Source: Amblyomma americanum
Lineage: Eukaryota > Arthropoda > Arachnida > Ixodida > Ixodidae
Assembly (NCBI RefSeq): GCF_052857255.1
Contig: NC_135497.1
Location: 546,883,531 to 546,947,530 of the forward strand
Reading direction: 5' to 3'
DNA length: 64,000 nt
In this document: positions 1 to 12,299 of the stretch, piece by piece
Layout of the letters: each line of letters opens with the position of its first letter
Numbering within the stretch: position 1 is the first letter of the stretch
Program-made: the position numbers and the translations under genes
The notes under the pieces: generated by a model
The model's database searches: none
Told to the model about the DNA's origin: nothing
The model's input: the letters and a program-made list of their open reading frames with translations, nothing else

Positions 1-3000
1 TCTGATACTGGTCGCAAAGCCAATGTCTATTGGTAAACAAGTTTAAAACGTCCGAGGTGTTCCGAGAGATGTCCGATCCGACGAAGCATTCGGTCAGGAA
101 AGATCTTTGAAGGCAGTTCGCAGTGTATACCGGATTGTTTTTTTTTTCGAATATATAGCTTTCGTTGAACTATAGGAAGTTTTTGGAATTTTTTTATTGA
201 CATATCCCAAAAAAACCCTTCATTTCTGCAAGAAAAAGAAACACACACACGGGTAGGCGGCCCTATAGATATGTGATCTGCCCGCTTGAGTGGGTATATC
301 TCGCATATTGTACATCTGATATTGGTCGCAAAGCCGATGTCTATTGGTAAACAAGTTTAAAACGTCCGAGGTGTTCTGAGAGATGTCCGATCCGACGAAG
401 CATTCGGTCAGGAAAGATATTTGAAAGCAGTTCGCAGTGAATACCGGATTGTTTTTTTCCGAATATATAGCTTTCATTGAACTATAGGAACTTTTTGGAA
501 TTCTTTTACTGACATATCTCAAAAAAACCCTTCATGTCTGCAAGAAAAAGAAACACACACGGGTAGGCGGCCCTATAGATTTGTGATCTGCCCGATCGAG
601 TGGGTATATCCCGCATATTGTACATCTGATATTGGTAGCAAAGCCGATGTCTATTGGTAAACAAGTTTAAAACGTCCGAGGTGTTCTGAGAGATGTCCAA
701 TCCGACGAAGCATTCGGTCAGGAAAAATCTTTGAAGGCAGTTCGCAGTGTATACCGGATTGTTTTTTTTCGAATATATAGCTTTCGTTGAACTATAGGAA
801 CTTTTTGGAATTCTTTTATTGACATATCTCAAGAAAACCCTTCATTTCTGCAAGAAGAAGAAACACACACGGGTAGGCGGCCCTATAGATACGTGATCTG
901 CCCGCTGGAGTGGGTATATCTCGCATATTGTACATCTGATATTGGTAGCAAAGCCGATGTCTATTGGTAAACAAGTTTAAAACGTCCGAGGTGTTCTGAG
1001 ATATGTCCGATCCGACGAAGCATTCGGTCAGAAAAGATCTTTGAAGGCAGTTCGCAGTGTATACCGGATTGTTTTTTTTTCCGAATATATAGCTTTCGTT
1101 GAACTATAGGAAGTTTTTGGAATTCTTTTATTGACATATCCCAAAAAAACCCTTCATTTCTGCAAGAAAAAGAAACACACACACGGGTAGGCGGCCCTAT
1201 AGATATGTGATCTGCCCGCTTGAGTGGGTATATCTCGCATATTGTACATCTGATATTGGTCGCGAAGCCGATGTCTATTGGCATACAAGTTTAAAACGTC
1301 CGAGGTGTTCTGAGAGATGTCCGATCCGACGAAACATTCGGTCAGGAAAGATCTTTAAAGGCAGTTCGCAGTGTATACCGGATTGTTTTTTCCGAATATA
1401 TAGCTTTTGTTGAACTATAGGTACTTGTTGGAATTCTTTTATTGATGTATCTAAAAAAACCTTCATTTCTGCAAGAAAAAGAAACACACATGGGTAGGCG
1501 GCCCTATAGATATGTGATCTGCCCGCTGGAGTGGGTATACCTCGCATATTGTACATCTGATATTGGTCGAAAAGCCGATGTCTATTGGTAAACAAGTTTA
1601 AAACGTCCGAGGTGTTCTGAGAGATGTCCAATCCGACGAAGCATTCGGTCAGGAAAAATCTTTGAAGGCAGTTCGCAGTGTATACCGAATTGTTTTTTTC
1701 GAATATATAGCTTTCGTTGAACTATAGGAACTTTTTGGAATTCTTTTATTGACATATCTCAAGAAAACCCTTCATTTCTGCAAGAAAAAGAAACACACAC
1801 GGGTAGGCCGCCCTATAGATATGTGATCTGCCCGCTGGAGTGGGTATATCTCGCATATTGTACATCTGATATTGGTCGCAAAGCCAATGTCTATTGGTAA
1901 ACAAGTTTAAAACGTCCGAGGTGTTCCGAGAGATGTCCGATCCGACGAAGCATTCGGTCAGGAAAGATCTTTGAAGGCAGTTCGCAGTGTATACCGGATT
2001 GTTTTTTTTCCGAATATATAGCTTTCGTTGAACTATAGGAAGTTTTTGGAATTCTTTTATTGACATATCCCAAAAAAACCCTTCATTTCTGCAAGAAAAA
2101 GAAACACACACACGGGTAGGCGGCCCTATAGATATGTGATCTGCCCGCTTGAGTGGGTATATCTCGCATATTGTACATCTGATATTGGTCGCGAAGCCGA
2201 TGTCTATTGGCAAACAAGTTTAAAACGTCCGAGGTGTTCTGAGAGATGTCCGATCCGACGAAGCATTCGGTCAGGAAAGATCTTTAAAGGCAGTTCGCAG
2301 TGTATACCGGATTGTTTTTTCCGAATATATAGCTTTTGTTGAACTATAGGTACTTGTTGGAATTCTTTTATTGATGTATCTAAAAAAACCTTCATTTCTG
2401 CAAGAAAAAGAAACACACATGGGTAGGCGGCCCTATAGATATGTGATCTGCCCGCTGGAGTGGGTATACCTCGCATATTGTACATCTGATATTGGTCGAA
2501 AAGCCGATGTCTATTGGTAAACAAGTTTAAAACTTCCGAGGTGTTCCGAGAGATCTGCGATCCGAAGAAGCATTCGGTCAGGAAAGATCTTTGAAGGCAG
2601 TTCGCAGTGTATACCGGATTGTTTTTTCCGAATATATACCTTTTGTTGAACTATAGGAATTTTTGGAATTCTTTTATTGACAATCTCAAAAAAACCCTTC
2701 ATTTCTGCAAGAAAAAGAAACACACACGGGTATGCGGCCCTATAGATATGTGATCTGCCTGGTGGAGTGGGTATATCTCGCATATTGTACATCTGATATT
2801 GGTCGCAAAGCCGATTTCTATTGGTAAACAAGTTTAAAACGTCCGAGGTGTTTTGAGAGATGTCCGATCCGACGAAGCATTCGGTCAGAAAAGATCTTTG
2901 AAGGCCGTTCGCAGTGTACACCAGATTGTTTTTTTCCGAATAAATAGCTTTTGTTGAATAAAGGAACTTTTTGGAATTCTTTTATTGACATATCTAAAAA

Positions 3001-4093
3001 AAACCTTCATTTCTGCAAGAAAAAGAAACACACACAGGTAGGCGGCCCTATAGATATGTGATCTGCTCGCTGGAGTGGGTATATCTCGCATATTGTACAT
3101 CTGATATTGGTCGCAAAGCCGATGTCTATTGGTAAACAAGTTTAAAAATGTCCGAGGTGTTCTGAGAGATGTCCGATCCGACGAAGCATTCGGTCAGGAA
3201 AGATCTTTGAAGGCAGCTCGCAGTGTATACCGGATTGTTTTTTCCGAATATATAGCTTTTGTTGAACTACAGGAACTTTATGGAATTCTTTTATTGACAT
3301 ATCTCAAAAAAACCCTTCATTTCTGCAAGAAAAAGAAACACACACGGGTAGGCCGCCCTCTAAATATGTGATCTGCCCGCTGGAGTGGGTATATCTCGCA
3401 TATTGTACATCTGATATTGGTCGCAAAGCCAATGTCTATTGGTAAACATGTTTAAAACATCCGAGGTGTTCTGAGAGATGTCCGATCCGACGAAGCATTC
3501 GGTCAGGAAAGATTTTTGAAGGCAGTTTGCAGTGTATACCGGATTGTTTTTTTTTCGAATATATTGCTTTCCTTGAACTATAGGAACTTTTTGGAACTCT
3601 TTTATTGACATATCTCAAAAAAACCCTTCATTTCTGCAAGAAAAAGAAACACACACGGGTAGGCGGCCCTATAGATATGTGATCTGCCCGCTGGAGTGGG
3701 TATATCTCGCATATTGTACATCTGATATTGGTCGCAAAGCCAATGTCTATTGGTAAACAAGTTTAAAACGTCCGAGGTGTTCCGAGAGATGTCCGATCCG
3801 ACGAAGCATTCGGTCAGGAAAGATCTTTGAAGGCAGTTCGCAGTGTATACCGGATTGTTTTTTTTTCCGAATATATAGCTTTCGTTGAACTATAGGAAGT
3901 TTTTGGAATTCTTTTATTGACATATCCCAAAAAAACCCTTCATTTCTGCAAGAAAAAGAAACACACACGGGTAGGCGGCCCTATAGATTTGTGATCTGCC
4001 CGATCGAGTTGGTATATCCCGCATATTGTACATCTGATATTGGTAGCAAAGCCGATGTCTATTGGTAAACAAGTTTAAAACGTCCGAGGTGTT
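1..4093. repeat. Satellite A higher-order block, copy 1
   Basis: Thirteen monomers plus the start of the next recur as a block at 5895-10300. Monomer starts 41, 355, 665 and 975 match 5936, 6249, 6559 and 6868 (offset 5893-5895). Starts 1289 to 4073 match 7493 to 10279 (offset 6204-6206). The 310-bp step in offset falls inside the monomer at 975, which is a fusion of the two monomers at 6868 and 7179. Private variants shared by both copies include AACTTCCGAGG at 2532, GATTTCTATTGG near 2813, AAAAATGTCC at 3144, the CATGTTTAAAACATCC monomer at 3448, and the GATCGAGTTGG variant near 4009. Similarity to the second copy is lost just after 4093. Confidence 0.85.
355..664 (+). repeat. Satellite A reference monomer (310 bp)
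   Basis: A typical monomer, cut at GTTTAA. In order it shows a G+C-balanced block with GTCCGATCCGACGAAGC and GCAGTTCGCAGTG; a T run followed by CCGAATATATAGCTTTC; an AT-rich block with TTGGAATTC; a run of A; a purine tract (GAAAAAGAAA) leading into a CA dinucleotide tract; GGGTAGGCGGCCCTATAG; a block with GATCTGCCCG and GTGGGTATATC; and a right part in which TATTGGT occurs twice, 28 bp apart. A neighbouring monomer hand-counted at about 40% G+C. I see no convincing half-unit duplication, no tRNA-like A/B boxes and no long inverted repeat. The orientation given is arbitrary. Confidence 0.9.
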
Positions 4094-4299
4094 CTGAGAG
4101 ATGTCCAATCCGACGAAGCATTCGGTCAGGAAAAATCTTTGAAGGCAGTTCGCAGTGTATACCGGATTGTTTTTTTTTCGAATATATAGCTTTCGTTGAA
4201 CTATAGGAAGTTTTTGGAATTCTTTTATTGACATATCCCAAAAAAACCCTTCATTTCTGCAAGAAAAAGAAACACACACACGGGTAGGCGGCCCTATAG

Positions 4300-5550
4300 A
4301 TACGTGATCTGCCCGCTGGAGTGGGTATATCTCGCATATTGTACATCTGATATTGGTAGCAAAGCCGATGTCTATTGGTAAACAAGTTTAAAACGTCCGA
4401 GGTGTTCTGAGATATGTCCGATCCGACGAAGCATTCGGTCAGGAAAGATATTTGAAGGCAGTTCGCAGTGTATACCGGATTGTTTTTTTTTCAAATATAT
4501 AGCTTTCGTTGAACTATAGGAACTTTTTAGAATTCTTTTATTGACATATCTAAAAAAACCCTTCATTTCTGCAAGAAAAAGAAACACACACGGGTAGGCC
4601 GCCCTATAGATATGTGATCTGCCCGCTGGAGTGGGTATATCTCGCATATTGTACATCTGATATTGGTCGCAAAGCCAATGTCTATTGGTAAACAAGTTTA
4701 AAACGTCCGAGGTGTTCCGAGAGATGTCCGATCCGACGAAGCATTCGGTCAGAAAAGATCTTTGAAGGCAGTTCGCAGTGTATACCGGATTGTTTTTTTT
4801 TTCCGAATATATAGCTTTCGTTGAACTATAGGAAGTTTTTGGAATTCTTTTATTGACATATCCCAAAAAAACCCTTCATTTCTGCAAGAAAAAGAAACAC
4901 ACACACGGGTAGGCGGCCCTATAGATATGTGATCTGCCCGCTTGAGTGGGTATATCTCGCATATTGTACATCTGATATTGGTCGCGAAGCCGATGTCTAT
5001 TGGCAAACAAGTTTAAAACGTCCGAGGTGTTCTGAGAGATGTCCGATCCGACGAAACATTCGGTCAGGAAAGATCTTTAAAGGCAGTTCGCAGTGTATAC
5101 CGGATTGTTTTTTCCGAATATATAGCTTTTGTTGAACTATAGGTACTTGTTGGAATTCTTTTATTGATGTATCTAAAAAAACCTTCATTTCTGCAAGAAA
5201 AAGAAACACACATGGGTAGGCGGCCCTATAGATATGTGATCTGCCCGCTGGAGTGGGTATACCTCGCATATTGTACATCTGATATTGGTCGAAAAGCCGA
5301 TGTCTATTGGTAAACAAGTTTAAAACGTCCGAGGTGTTCTGAGAGATGTCCAATCCGACGAAGCATTCGGTCAGGAAAAATCTTTGAAGGCAGTTCGCAG
5401 TGTATACCGGATTGTTTTTTTTCGAATATATAGCTTTCGTTGAACTATAGGAACTTTTTGGAATTCTTTTATTGACATATCTCAAGAAAACCCTTCATTT
5501 CTGCAAGAAAAAGAAACACACACGGGTAGGCCGCCCTATAGATATGTGAT
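4300..5550. repeat. Satellite A four-monomer block, repeated at 6782-8030
   Basis: Monomer starts 4386, 4696, 5011 and 5318 match 6868, 7179, 7493 and 7800, an offset of 2482 bp or eight monomers. Shared variants are GAGATATGTCC, TTTCAAATATATAG and GGTCAGAAAAGATC, followed by the GGTACTTGTTGG/ATTGATGTATC monomer and the GTCGAAAAGCC monomer. The copies differ beyond about 5550, where this copy enters a monomer with GATCTGCCGCTGGAATGG (one C lost) and TACACGTGATATTGG. That odd monomer reappears only near 17024. Confidence 0.75.
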
Positions 5551-5894
5551 CTGCCGCTGGAATGGGTATATCTCGCATATTGTACACGTGATATTGGTCG
5601 CAAAGCCGATGTCTGTTGGTAAACAAGTTTAAAACGTCCGAGGTGTTCCGAGAGATGTCCGATCCGACGAAGCATTCGGTCAGGAAAGATATTTGAAGGC
5701 AGTTCGCAGTGTATACCGGATTGTTTTTTTTCGAATATATAGCTTTCGTTGAACTATAAGAACTTTTTAGAATTCTTTTATTGACATATCTAAAAAACCT
5801 CTTCATTTCTGCAAGAAAAAGAAACACACACGGGTAGGCCGCCCTATAGATATGTGATCTGCCCGCTGGAGTGGGTATATCTCGCATATTGTAC

Positions 5895-8800
5895 ATCTGA
5901 TATTGGTCGCAAAGCCAATGTCTATTGGTAAACAAGTTTAAAACGTCCGAGGTGTTCCGAGAGATGTCCGATCCGACGAAGCATTCGGTCAGGAAAGATC
6001 TTTGAAGGCAGTTCGCAGTGTATACCGGATTGTTTTTTTTCCGAATATATAGCTTTCGTTGAACTATAGGAAGTTTTTGGAATTTTTTTATTGACATATC
6101 CCAAAAAAACCCTTCATTTCTGCAAGAAAAAGAAACACACACACGGGTAGGCGGCCCTATAGATATGTGATCTGCCCGCTTGAGTGGGTATATCTCGCAT
6201 ATTGTACATCTGATATTGGTCGCAAAGCCGATGTCTATTGGTAAACAAGTTTAAAACGTCCGAGGTGTTCTGAGAGATGTCCGATCCGACGAAGCATTCG
6301 GTCAGGAAAGATATTTGAAAGCAGTTCGCAGTGAATACCGGATTGTTTTTTTCCGAATATATAGCTTTCATTGAACTATAGGAACTTTTTGGAATTCTTT
6401 TACTGACATATCTCAAAAAAACCCTTCATGTCTGCAAGAAAAAGAAACACACACGGGTAGGCGGCCCTATAGATTTGTGATCTGCCCGATCGAGTGGGTA
6501 TATCCCGCATATTGTACATCTGATATTGGTAGCAAAGCCGATGTCTATTGGTAAACAAGTTTAAAACGTCCGAGGTGTTCTGAGAGATGTCCAATCCGAC
6601 GAAGCATTCGGTCAGGAAAAATCTTTGAAGGCAGTTCGCAGTGTATACCGGATTGTTTTTTTCGAATATATAGCTTTCGTTGAACTATAGGAACTTTTTG
6701 GAATTCTTTTATTGACATATCTCAAGAAAACCCTTCATTTCTGCAAGAAGAAGAAACACACACGGGTAGGCGGCCCTATAGATTCGTGATCTGCCCGCTG
6801 GAGTGGGTATATCTCGCATATTGTACATCTGATATTGGTAGCAAAGCCGATGTCTATTGGTAAACAAGTTTAAAACGTCCGAGGTGTTCTGAGATATGTC
6901 CGATCCGACGAAGCATTCGGTCAGGAAAGATATTTGAAGGCAGTTCGCAGTGTATACCGGATTGTTTTTTTTTTCAAATATATAGCTTTCGTTGAACTAT
7001 AGGAACTTTTTAGAATTCTTTTATTGACATATCTAAAAAAACCCTTCATTTCTGCAAGAAAAAGAAACACACACGGGTAGGCCGCCCTATAGATATGTGA
7101 TCTGCCCGCTGGAGTGGGTATATCTCGCATATTGTACATCTGATATTGGTCGCAAAGCCAATGTCTATTGGTAAACAAGTTTAAAACGTCCGAGGTGTTC
7201 CGAGAGATGTCCGATCCGACGAAGCATTCGGTCAGAAAAGATCTTTGAAGGCAGTTCGCAGTGTATACCGGATTGTTTTTTTTTCCGAATATATAGCTTT
7301 CGTTGAACTATAGGAAGTTTTTGGAATTCTTTTATTGACATATCCCAAAAAAACCCTTCATTTCTGCAAGAAAAAGAAACACACACACGGGTAGGCGGCC
7401 CTATAGATATGTGATCTGCCCGCTTGAGTGGGTATATCTCGCATATTGTACATCTGATATTGGTCGCGAAGCCGATGTCTATTGGCATACAAGTTTAAAA
7501 CGTCCGAGGTGTTCTGAGAGATGTCCGATCCGACGAAACATTCGGTCAGGAAAGATCTTTAAAGGCAGTTCGCAGTGTATACCGGATTGTTTTTTCCGAA
7601 TATATAGCTTTTGTTGAACCATAGGTACTTGTTGGAATTCTTTTATTGATGTATCTAAAAAAACCTTCATTTCTGCAAGAAAAAGAAACACACATGGGTA
7701 GGCGGCCCTATAGATATGTGATCTGCCCGCTGGAGTGGGTATACCTCGCATATTGTACATCTGATATTGGTCGAAAAGCCGATGTCTATTGGTAAACAAG
7801 TTTAAAACGTCCGAGGTGTTCTGAGAGATGTCCAATCCGACGAAGCATTCGGTCAGGAAAAATCTTTGAAGGCAGTTCGCAGTGTATACCGGATTGTTTT
7901 TTTCGAATATATAGCTTTCGTTGAACTATAGGAACTTTTTGGAATTCTTTTATTGACATATCTCAAGAAAACCCTTCATTTCTGCAAGAAAAAGAAACAC
8001 ACACGGGTAGGCCGCCCTATAGATATGTGATCTGCCCGCTGGAGTGGGTATATCTCGCATATTGTACATCTGATATTGGTCGCAAAGCCAATGTCTATTG
8101 GTAAACAAGTTTAAAACGTCCGAGGTGTTCCGAGAGATGTCCGATCCGACGAAGCATTCGGTCAGGAAAGATCTTTGAAGGCAGTTCGCAGTGTATACCG
8201 GATTGTTTTTTTTTCCGAATATATAGCTTTCGTTGAACTATAGGAAGTTTTTGGAATTCTTTTATTGACATATCCCAAAAAAACCCTTCATTTCTGCAAG
8301 AAAAAGAAACACACACACGGGTAGGCGGCCCTATAGATATGTGATCTGCCCGCTTGAGTGGGTATATCTCGCATATTGTACATCTGATATTGGTCGCGAA
8401 GCCGATGTCTATTGGCAAACAAGTTTAAAACGTCCGAGGTGTTCTGAGAGATGTCCGATCCGACGAAGCATTCGGTCAGGAAAGATCTTTAAAGGCAGTT
8501 CGCAGTGTATACCGGATTGTTTTTTCCGAATATATAGCTTTTGTTGAACTATAGGTACTTGTTGGAATTCTTTTATTGATGTATCTAAAAAAACCTTCAT
8601 TTCTGCAAGAAAAAGAAACACACATGGGTAGGCGGCCCTATAGATATGTGATCTGCCCGCTGGAGTGGGTATACCTCGCATATTGTACATCTGATATTGG
8701 TCGAAAAGCCGATGTCTATTGGTAAACAAGTTTAAAACTTCCGAGGTGTTCCGAGAGATCTGCGATCCGAAGAAGCATTCGGTCAGGAAAGATCTTTGAA

Positions 8801-10300
8801 GGCAGTTCGCAGTGTATACCGGATTGTTTTTTCCGAATATATACCTTTTGTTGAACTATAGGAATTTTTGGAATTCTTTTATTGACAATCTCAAAAAAAC
8901 CCTTCATTTCTGCAAGAAAAAGAAACACACACGGGTATGCGGCCCTATAGATATGTGATCTGCCTGGTGGAGTGGGTATATCTCGCATATTGTACATCTG
9001 ATATTGGTCGCAAAGCCGATTTCTATTGGTAAACAAGTTTAAAACGTCCGAGGTGTTTTGAGAGATGTCCGATCCGACGAAGCATTCGGTCAGAAAAGAT
9101 CTTTGAAGGCCGTTCGCAGTGTACACCAGATTGTTTTTTTCCGAATAAATAGCTTTTGTTGAATAAAGGAACTTTTTGGAATTCTTTTATTGACATATCT
9201 AAAAAAAACCTTCATTTCTGCAAGAAAAAGAAACACACACAGGTAGGCGGCCCTATAGATATGTGATCTGCTCGCTGGAGTGGGTATATCTCGCATATTG
9301 TACATCTGATATTGGTCGCAAAGCCGATGTCTATTGGTAAACAAGTTTAAAAATGTCCGAGGTGTTCTGAGAGATGTCCGATCCGACGAAGCATTCGGTC
9401 AGGAAAGATCTTTGAAGGCAGCTCGCAGTGTATACCGGATTGTTTTTTCCGAATATATAGCTTTTGTTGAACTACAGGAACTTTATGGAATTCTTTTATT
9501 GACATATCTCAAAAAAACCCTTCATTTCTGCAAGAAAAAGAAACACACACGGGTAGGCCGCCCTCTAAATATGTGATCTGCCCGCTGGAGTGGGTATATC
9601 TCGCATATTGTACATCTGATATTGGTCGCAAAGCCAATGTCTATTGGTAAACATGTTTAAAACATCCGAGGTGTTCTGAGAGATGTCCGATCCGACGAAG
9701 CATTCGGTCAGGAAAGATTTTTGAAGGCAGTTTGCAGTGTATACCGGATTGTTTTTTTTTCGAATATATTGCTTTCCTTGAACTATAGGAACTTTTTGGA
9801 ACTCTTTTATTGACATATCTCAAAAAAACCCTTCATTTCTGCAAGAAAAAGAAACACACACGGGTAGGCGGCCCTATAGATATGTGATCTGCCCGCTGGA
9901 GTGGGTATATCTTGCATATTGTACATCTGATATTGGTCGCAAAGCCAATGTCTATTGGTAAACAAGTTTAAAACGTCCGAGGTGTTCCGAGAGATGTCCG
10001 GTCCGACGAAGCATTCGGTCAGGAAAGATCTTTGAAGGCAGTTCGCAGTGTATACCGGATTGTTTTTTTTCCGAATATATAGCTTTCGTTGAACTATAGG
10101 AAGTTTTTGGAATTCTTTTATTGACATATCCCAAAAAAAAACCCTTCATTTCTGCAAGAAAAAGAAACACACACGGGTAGGCGGCCCTATAGATTTGTGA
10201 TCTGCCCGATCGAGTTGGTATATCCCGCATATTGTACATCTGATATTGGTAGCAAAGCCGATGTCTATTGGTAAACAAGTTTAAAACGTCCGAGGTGTTC
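5895..10300. repeat. Satellite A higher-order block, copy 2
   Basis: The second copy of the block at 1-4093. It keeps 14 monomers where copy 1 has 13: the pair at 6868 and 7179 is intact here and fused in copy 1. It also carries a longer A run near 10131 that shifts the offset from 6205 to 6206. Near 10300 the monomer begun at 10279 switches to a different template, turning into the GTACACCAGATTG/GAATAAATAGC type otherwise seen at 2911 and 9117. The switch keeps the monomer register, as expected for unequal exchange between tandem repeats. Confidence 0.85.
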
Positions 10301-11108
10301 CGAGAGATGTCCGATCCGACGAAGCATTCGGTCAGGAAAGATCTTTGAAGGCAGTTCGCAGTGTACACCAGATTGTTTTTTTCCGAATAAATAGCTTTTG
10401 TTGAATAAAGGAACTTTTTGGAATTCTTTTATTGACATATATAAAAAAAAACCTTCATTTCTGCAAGAAAAAGAAACACACACGGGTAGGTGGCCCTATA
10501 GATATGTGATCTGCTCGCTGGAGTGGGTATATCTCGCATATTGTACATCTGATATTGGTCGCAAAGCCGATGTCTATTGGTAAACAAGTTTAAAAATGTC
10601 CGAGGTGTTCTGAGAGATGTCCGATCCGACGAAGCATTCGGTCAGGAAAGATCGTTGAAGGCAGTTCGCAGTGTATACCGAATTGTTTTTTCCGAATATA
10701 TAGCTTTTGTTGAACTACAGGAACTTTATGGAATTCTTTTATTGACATATCTCAAAAAAACCCTTCATTTCTGCAAGAAAAAGAAACACACACGGGTAGG
10801 CCGCCCTATAAATATGTGATCTGCCCGCTGGAGTGGGTATATCTCGCATATTGTACATCTGATATTGGTCGCAAAGCCAATGTCTATTGGTAAACATGTT
10901 TAAAACATCCGAGGTGTTCTGAGAGATGTCCGATCCGACGAAGAATTCGGTCAGGAAAGATTTTTGAAGGCAGTTTGCAGTGTATACCGGATTGTTTTTT
11001 TTCCGAATATATTGCTTTCCTTGAACTATAGGAACTTTTTGGAACTCTTTTATTGACATATCTCAAAAAAACCCTTCATTTCTGCAAGAAAAAGAAACAC
11101 ACACGGGT
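10293..11108. repeat. Satellite A local duplication of 9050-9865 (four-monomer shift)
   Basis: GTACACCAG occurs at 9121 and 10364, AAAAATGTCC follows the phase points 9345 and 10588, and the CATGTTTAAAACATCC monomers lie at 9653 and 10896. All give an offset of 1243 bp, four monomers. The two copies differ by point changes such as AAGATCGTTG versus AAGATCTTTG and AAGAATTCGG versus AAGCATTCGG, so this is a diverged duplication rather than a repeated read. The 10898/11209 monomer pair also resembles the pair at 14310/14621 (offset 3412, eleven monomers). Confidence 0.75.
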
Positions 11109-12299
11109 TGGCGGCCCCATAGATATGTGATCTGCCCGCTGGAGTGGGTATATCCCGCATATTGTACATCTGATATTGGTAGCAAAGCCGATGTCTGTTG
11201 GTAAACAAGTTTAAAATGTCCGAGGTGTTCTGAGAGATGTCCAATCCGACGAAGCATTTGGTCAGGAAAGATTTTTGAAGGCAGTTCGCAGTGTATACCG
11301 GATTGTTTTTTTTCGAATATATAGCTTTCGTTGAACTATAGGAACTTTTTAGAATTCTTTTATTGACATATCTAAAAAACCCTTCATTTCTGCAAGAAAA
11401 AGAAACACACACGGGTAGGCGGCCCTATAGATATGTGATCTGCCCGCTGGAGTGGGTATATCTCGCATATTGTACATCTGATACTGGTCGCAAAGCCAAT
11501 GTCTATTGGTAAACAAGTTTAAAACGTCCGAGGTGTTCCGAGAGATGTCCGATCCGACGAAGCATTCGGTCAGGAAAGATCTTTGAAGGCAGTTCGCAGT
11601 GTATACCGGATTGTTTTTTTTCCGAATATATAGCTTTCGTTGAACTATAGGAACTTTTTGGAATTCTTTTATGGACATATCTCAAGAAAACCCTTCATTT
11701 CTGCAAGAAGAAACACACACGGGTAGGCGGCCCTATAGATACGTGATCTGCCCGCTGGAGTGGGTATATCTCGCATATTGTACATCTGATATTGGTAGCA
11801 AAGCCGATGTCTATTGGTAAACAAGTTTAAAACGTCCGAGGTGTTCTGAGATATGTCCGATCCGACGAAGCATTCGGTCAGGAAAGATATTTGAAGGCAG
11901 TTCGCAGTGTATACCGGATTGTTTTTTTTTCGAATATATAGCTTTCGTTGAACTATAGGAACTTTTTAGAATTCTTTTATTGACATATCTAAAAAACCCT
12001 TCATTTCTGCAAGAAAAAGAAACACACACGGGTAGGCCGCCCTATAGATATGTGATCTGCCCGCTGGAGTGGGTATATCTCGCATATTGCACATCATCTG
12101 ATATTGGTCGCAAAGCCAATGTCTATTGGTAAACAAGTTTAAAACGTCCGAGGTGTTCCGAGAGATGTCCGATCCGACGAAGCATTCGGTCAGGAAAGAT
12201 CTTTGAAGGCAGTTCGCAGTGTATACCGGATTGTTTTTTTTCCGAATATATAGCTTTCGTTGAACTATAGGAAGTTTTTGGAATTCTTTTATTGACATA
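11109..12299. repeat. Satellite A monomers, mixed variants
   Basis: Four monomers (starts 11209, 11517, 11825, 12137) link two better-defined blocks. The first shares TGTCTGTTGG and AAAATGTCC with the monomer at 14621. The second has CTGATACTGG, otherwise seen only at position 4 and near 17371. The purine tract near 11701 is shortened to GCAAGAAGAAACAC. Near 12091 there is a 3-bp duplication (CACATCATCTGAT instead of ACATCTGAT). Nothing other than satellite is present. Confidence 0.8.

Noticed and set aside
220..260. CA microsatellite as an independent locus
   Set aside because: It is a short part of every satellite A monomer, not a separate repeat.
768..800. CENP-B box in satellite A (TTTCGTTGAAC in each monomer)
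   Set aside because: The left half resembles the box and the central A is present, but the essential CGGG is replaced by ATAG, so the core consensus NTTCGNNNNANNCGGGN is not met. Satellite B also has TTCG and CGGG but with wrong spacing.
1003..1027. Hairpin CCGA-CGAAGCAT-TCGG in satellite A as a regulatory structure
   Set aside because: The stem is only 4 bp and the flanks do not pair; it is not distinguishable from chance.
5495..6142. 215-codon minus-strand open frame in satellite A and many similar frames of 60-164 codons
   Set aside because: The frames are the monomer read in shifting registers, start and stop at fixed monomer positions, and break whenever a homopolymer changes length. 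They show no recognisable domain and occur in every copy.
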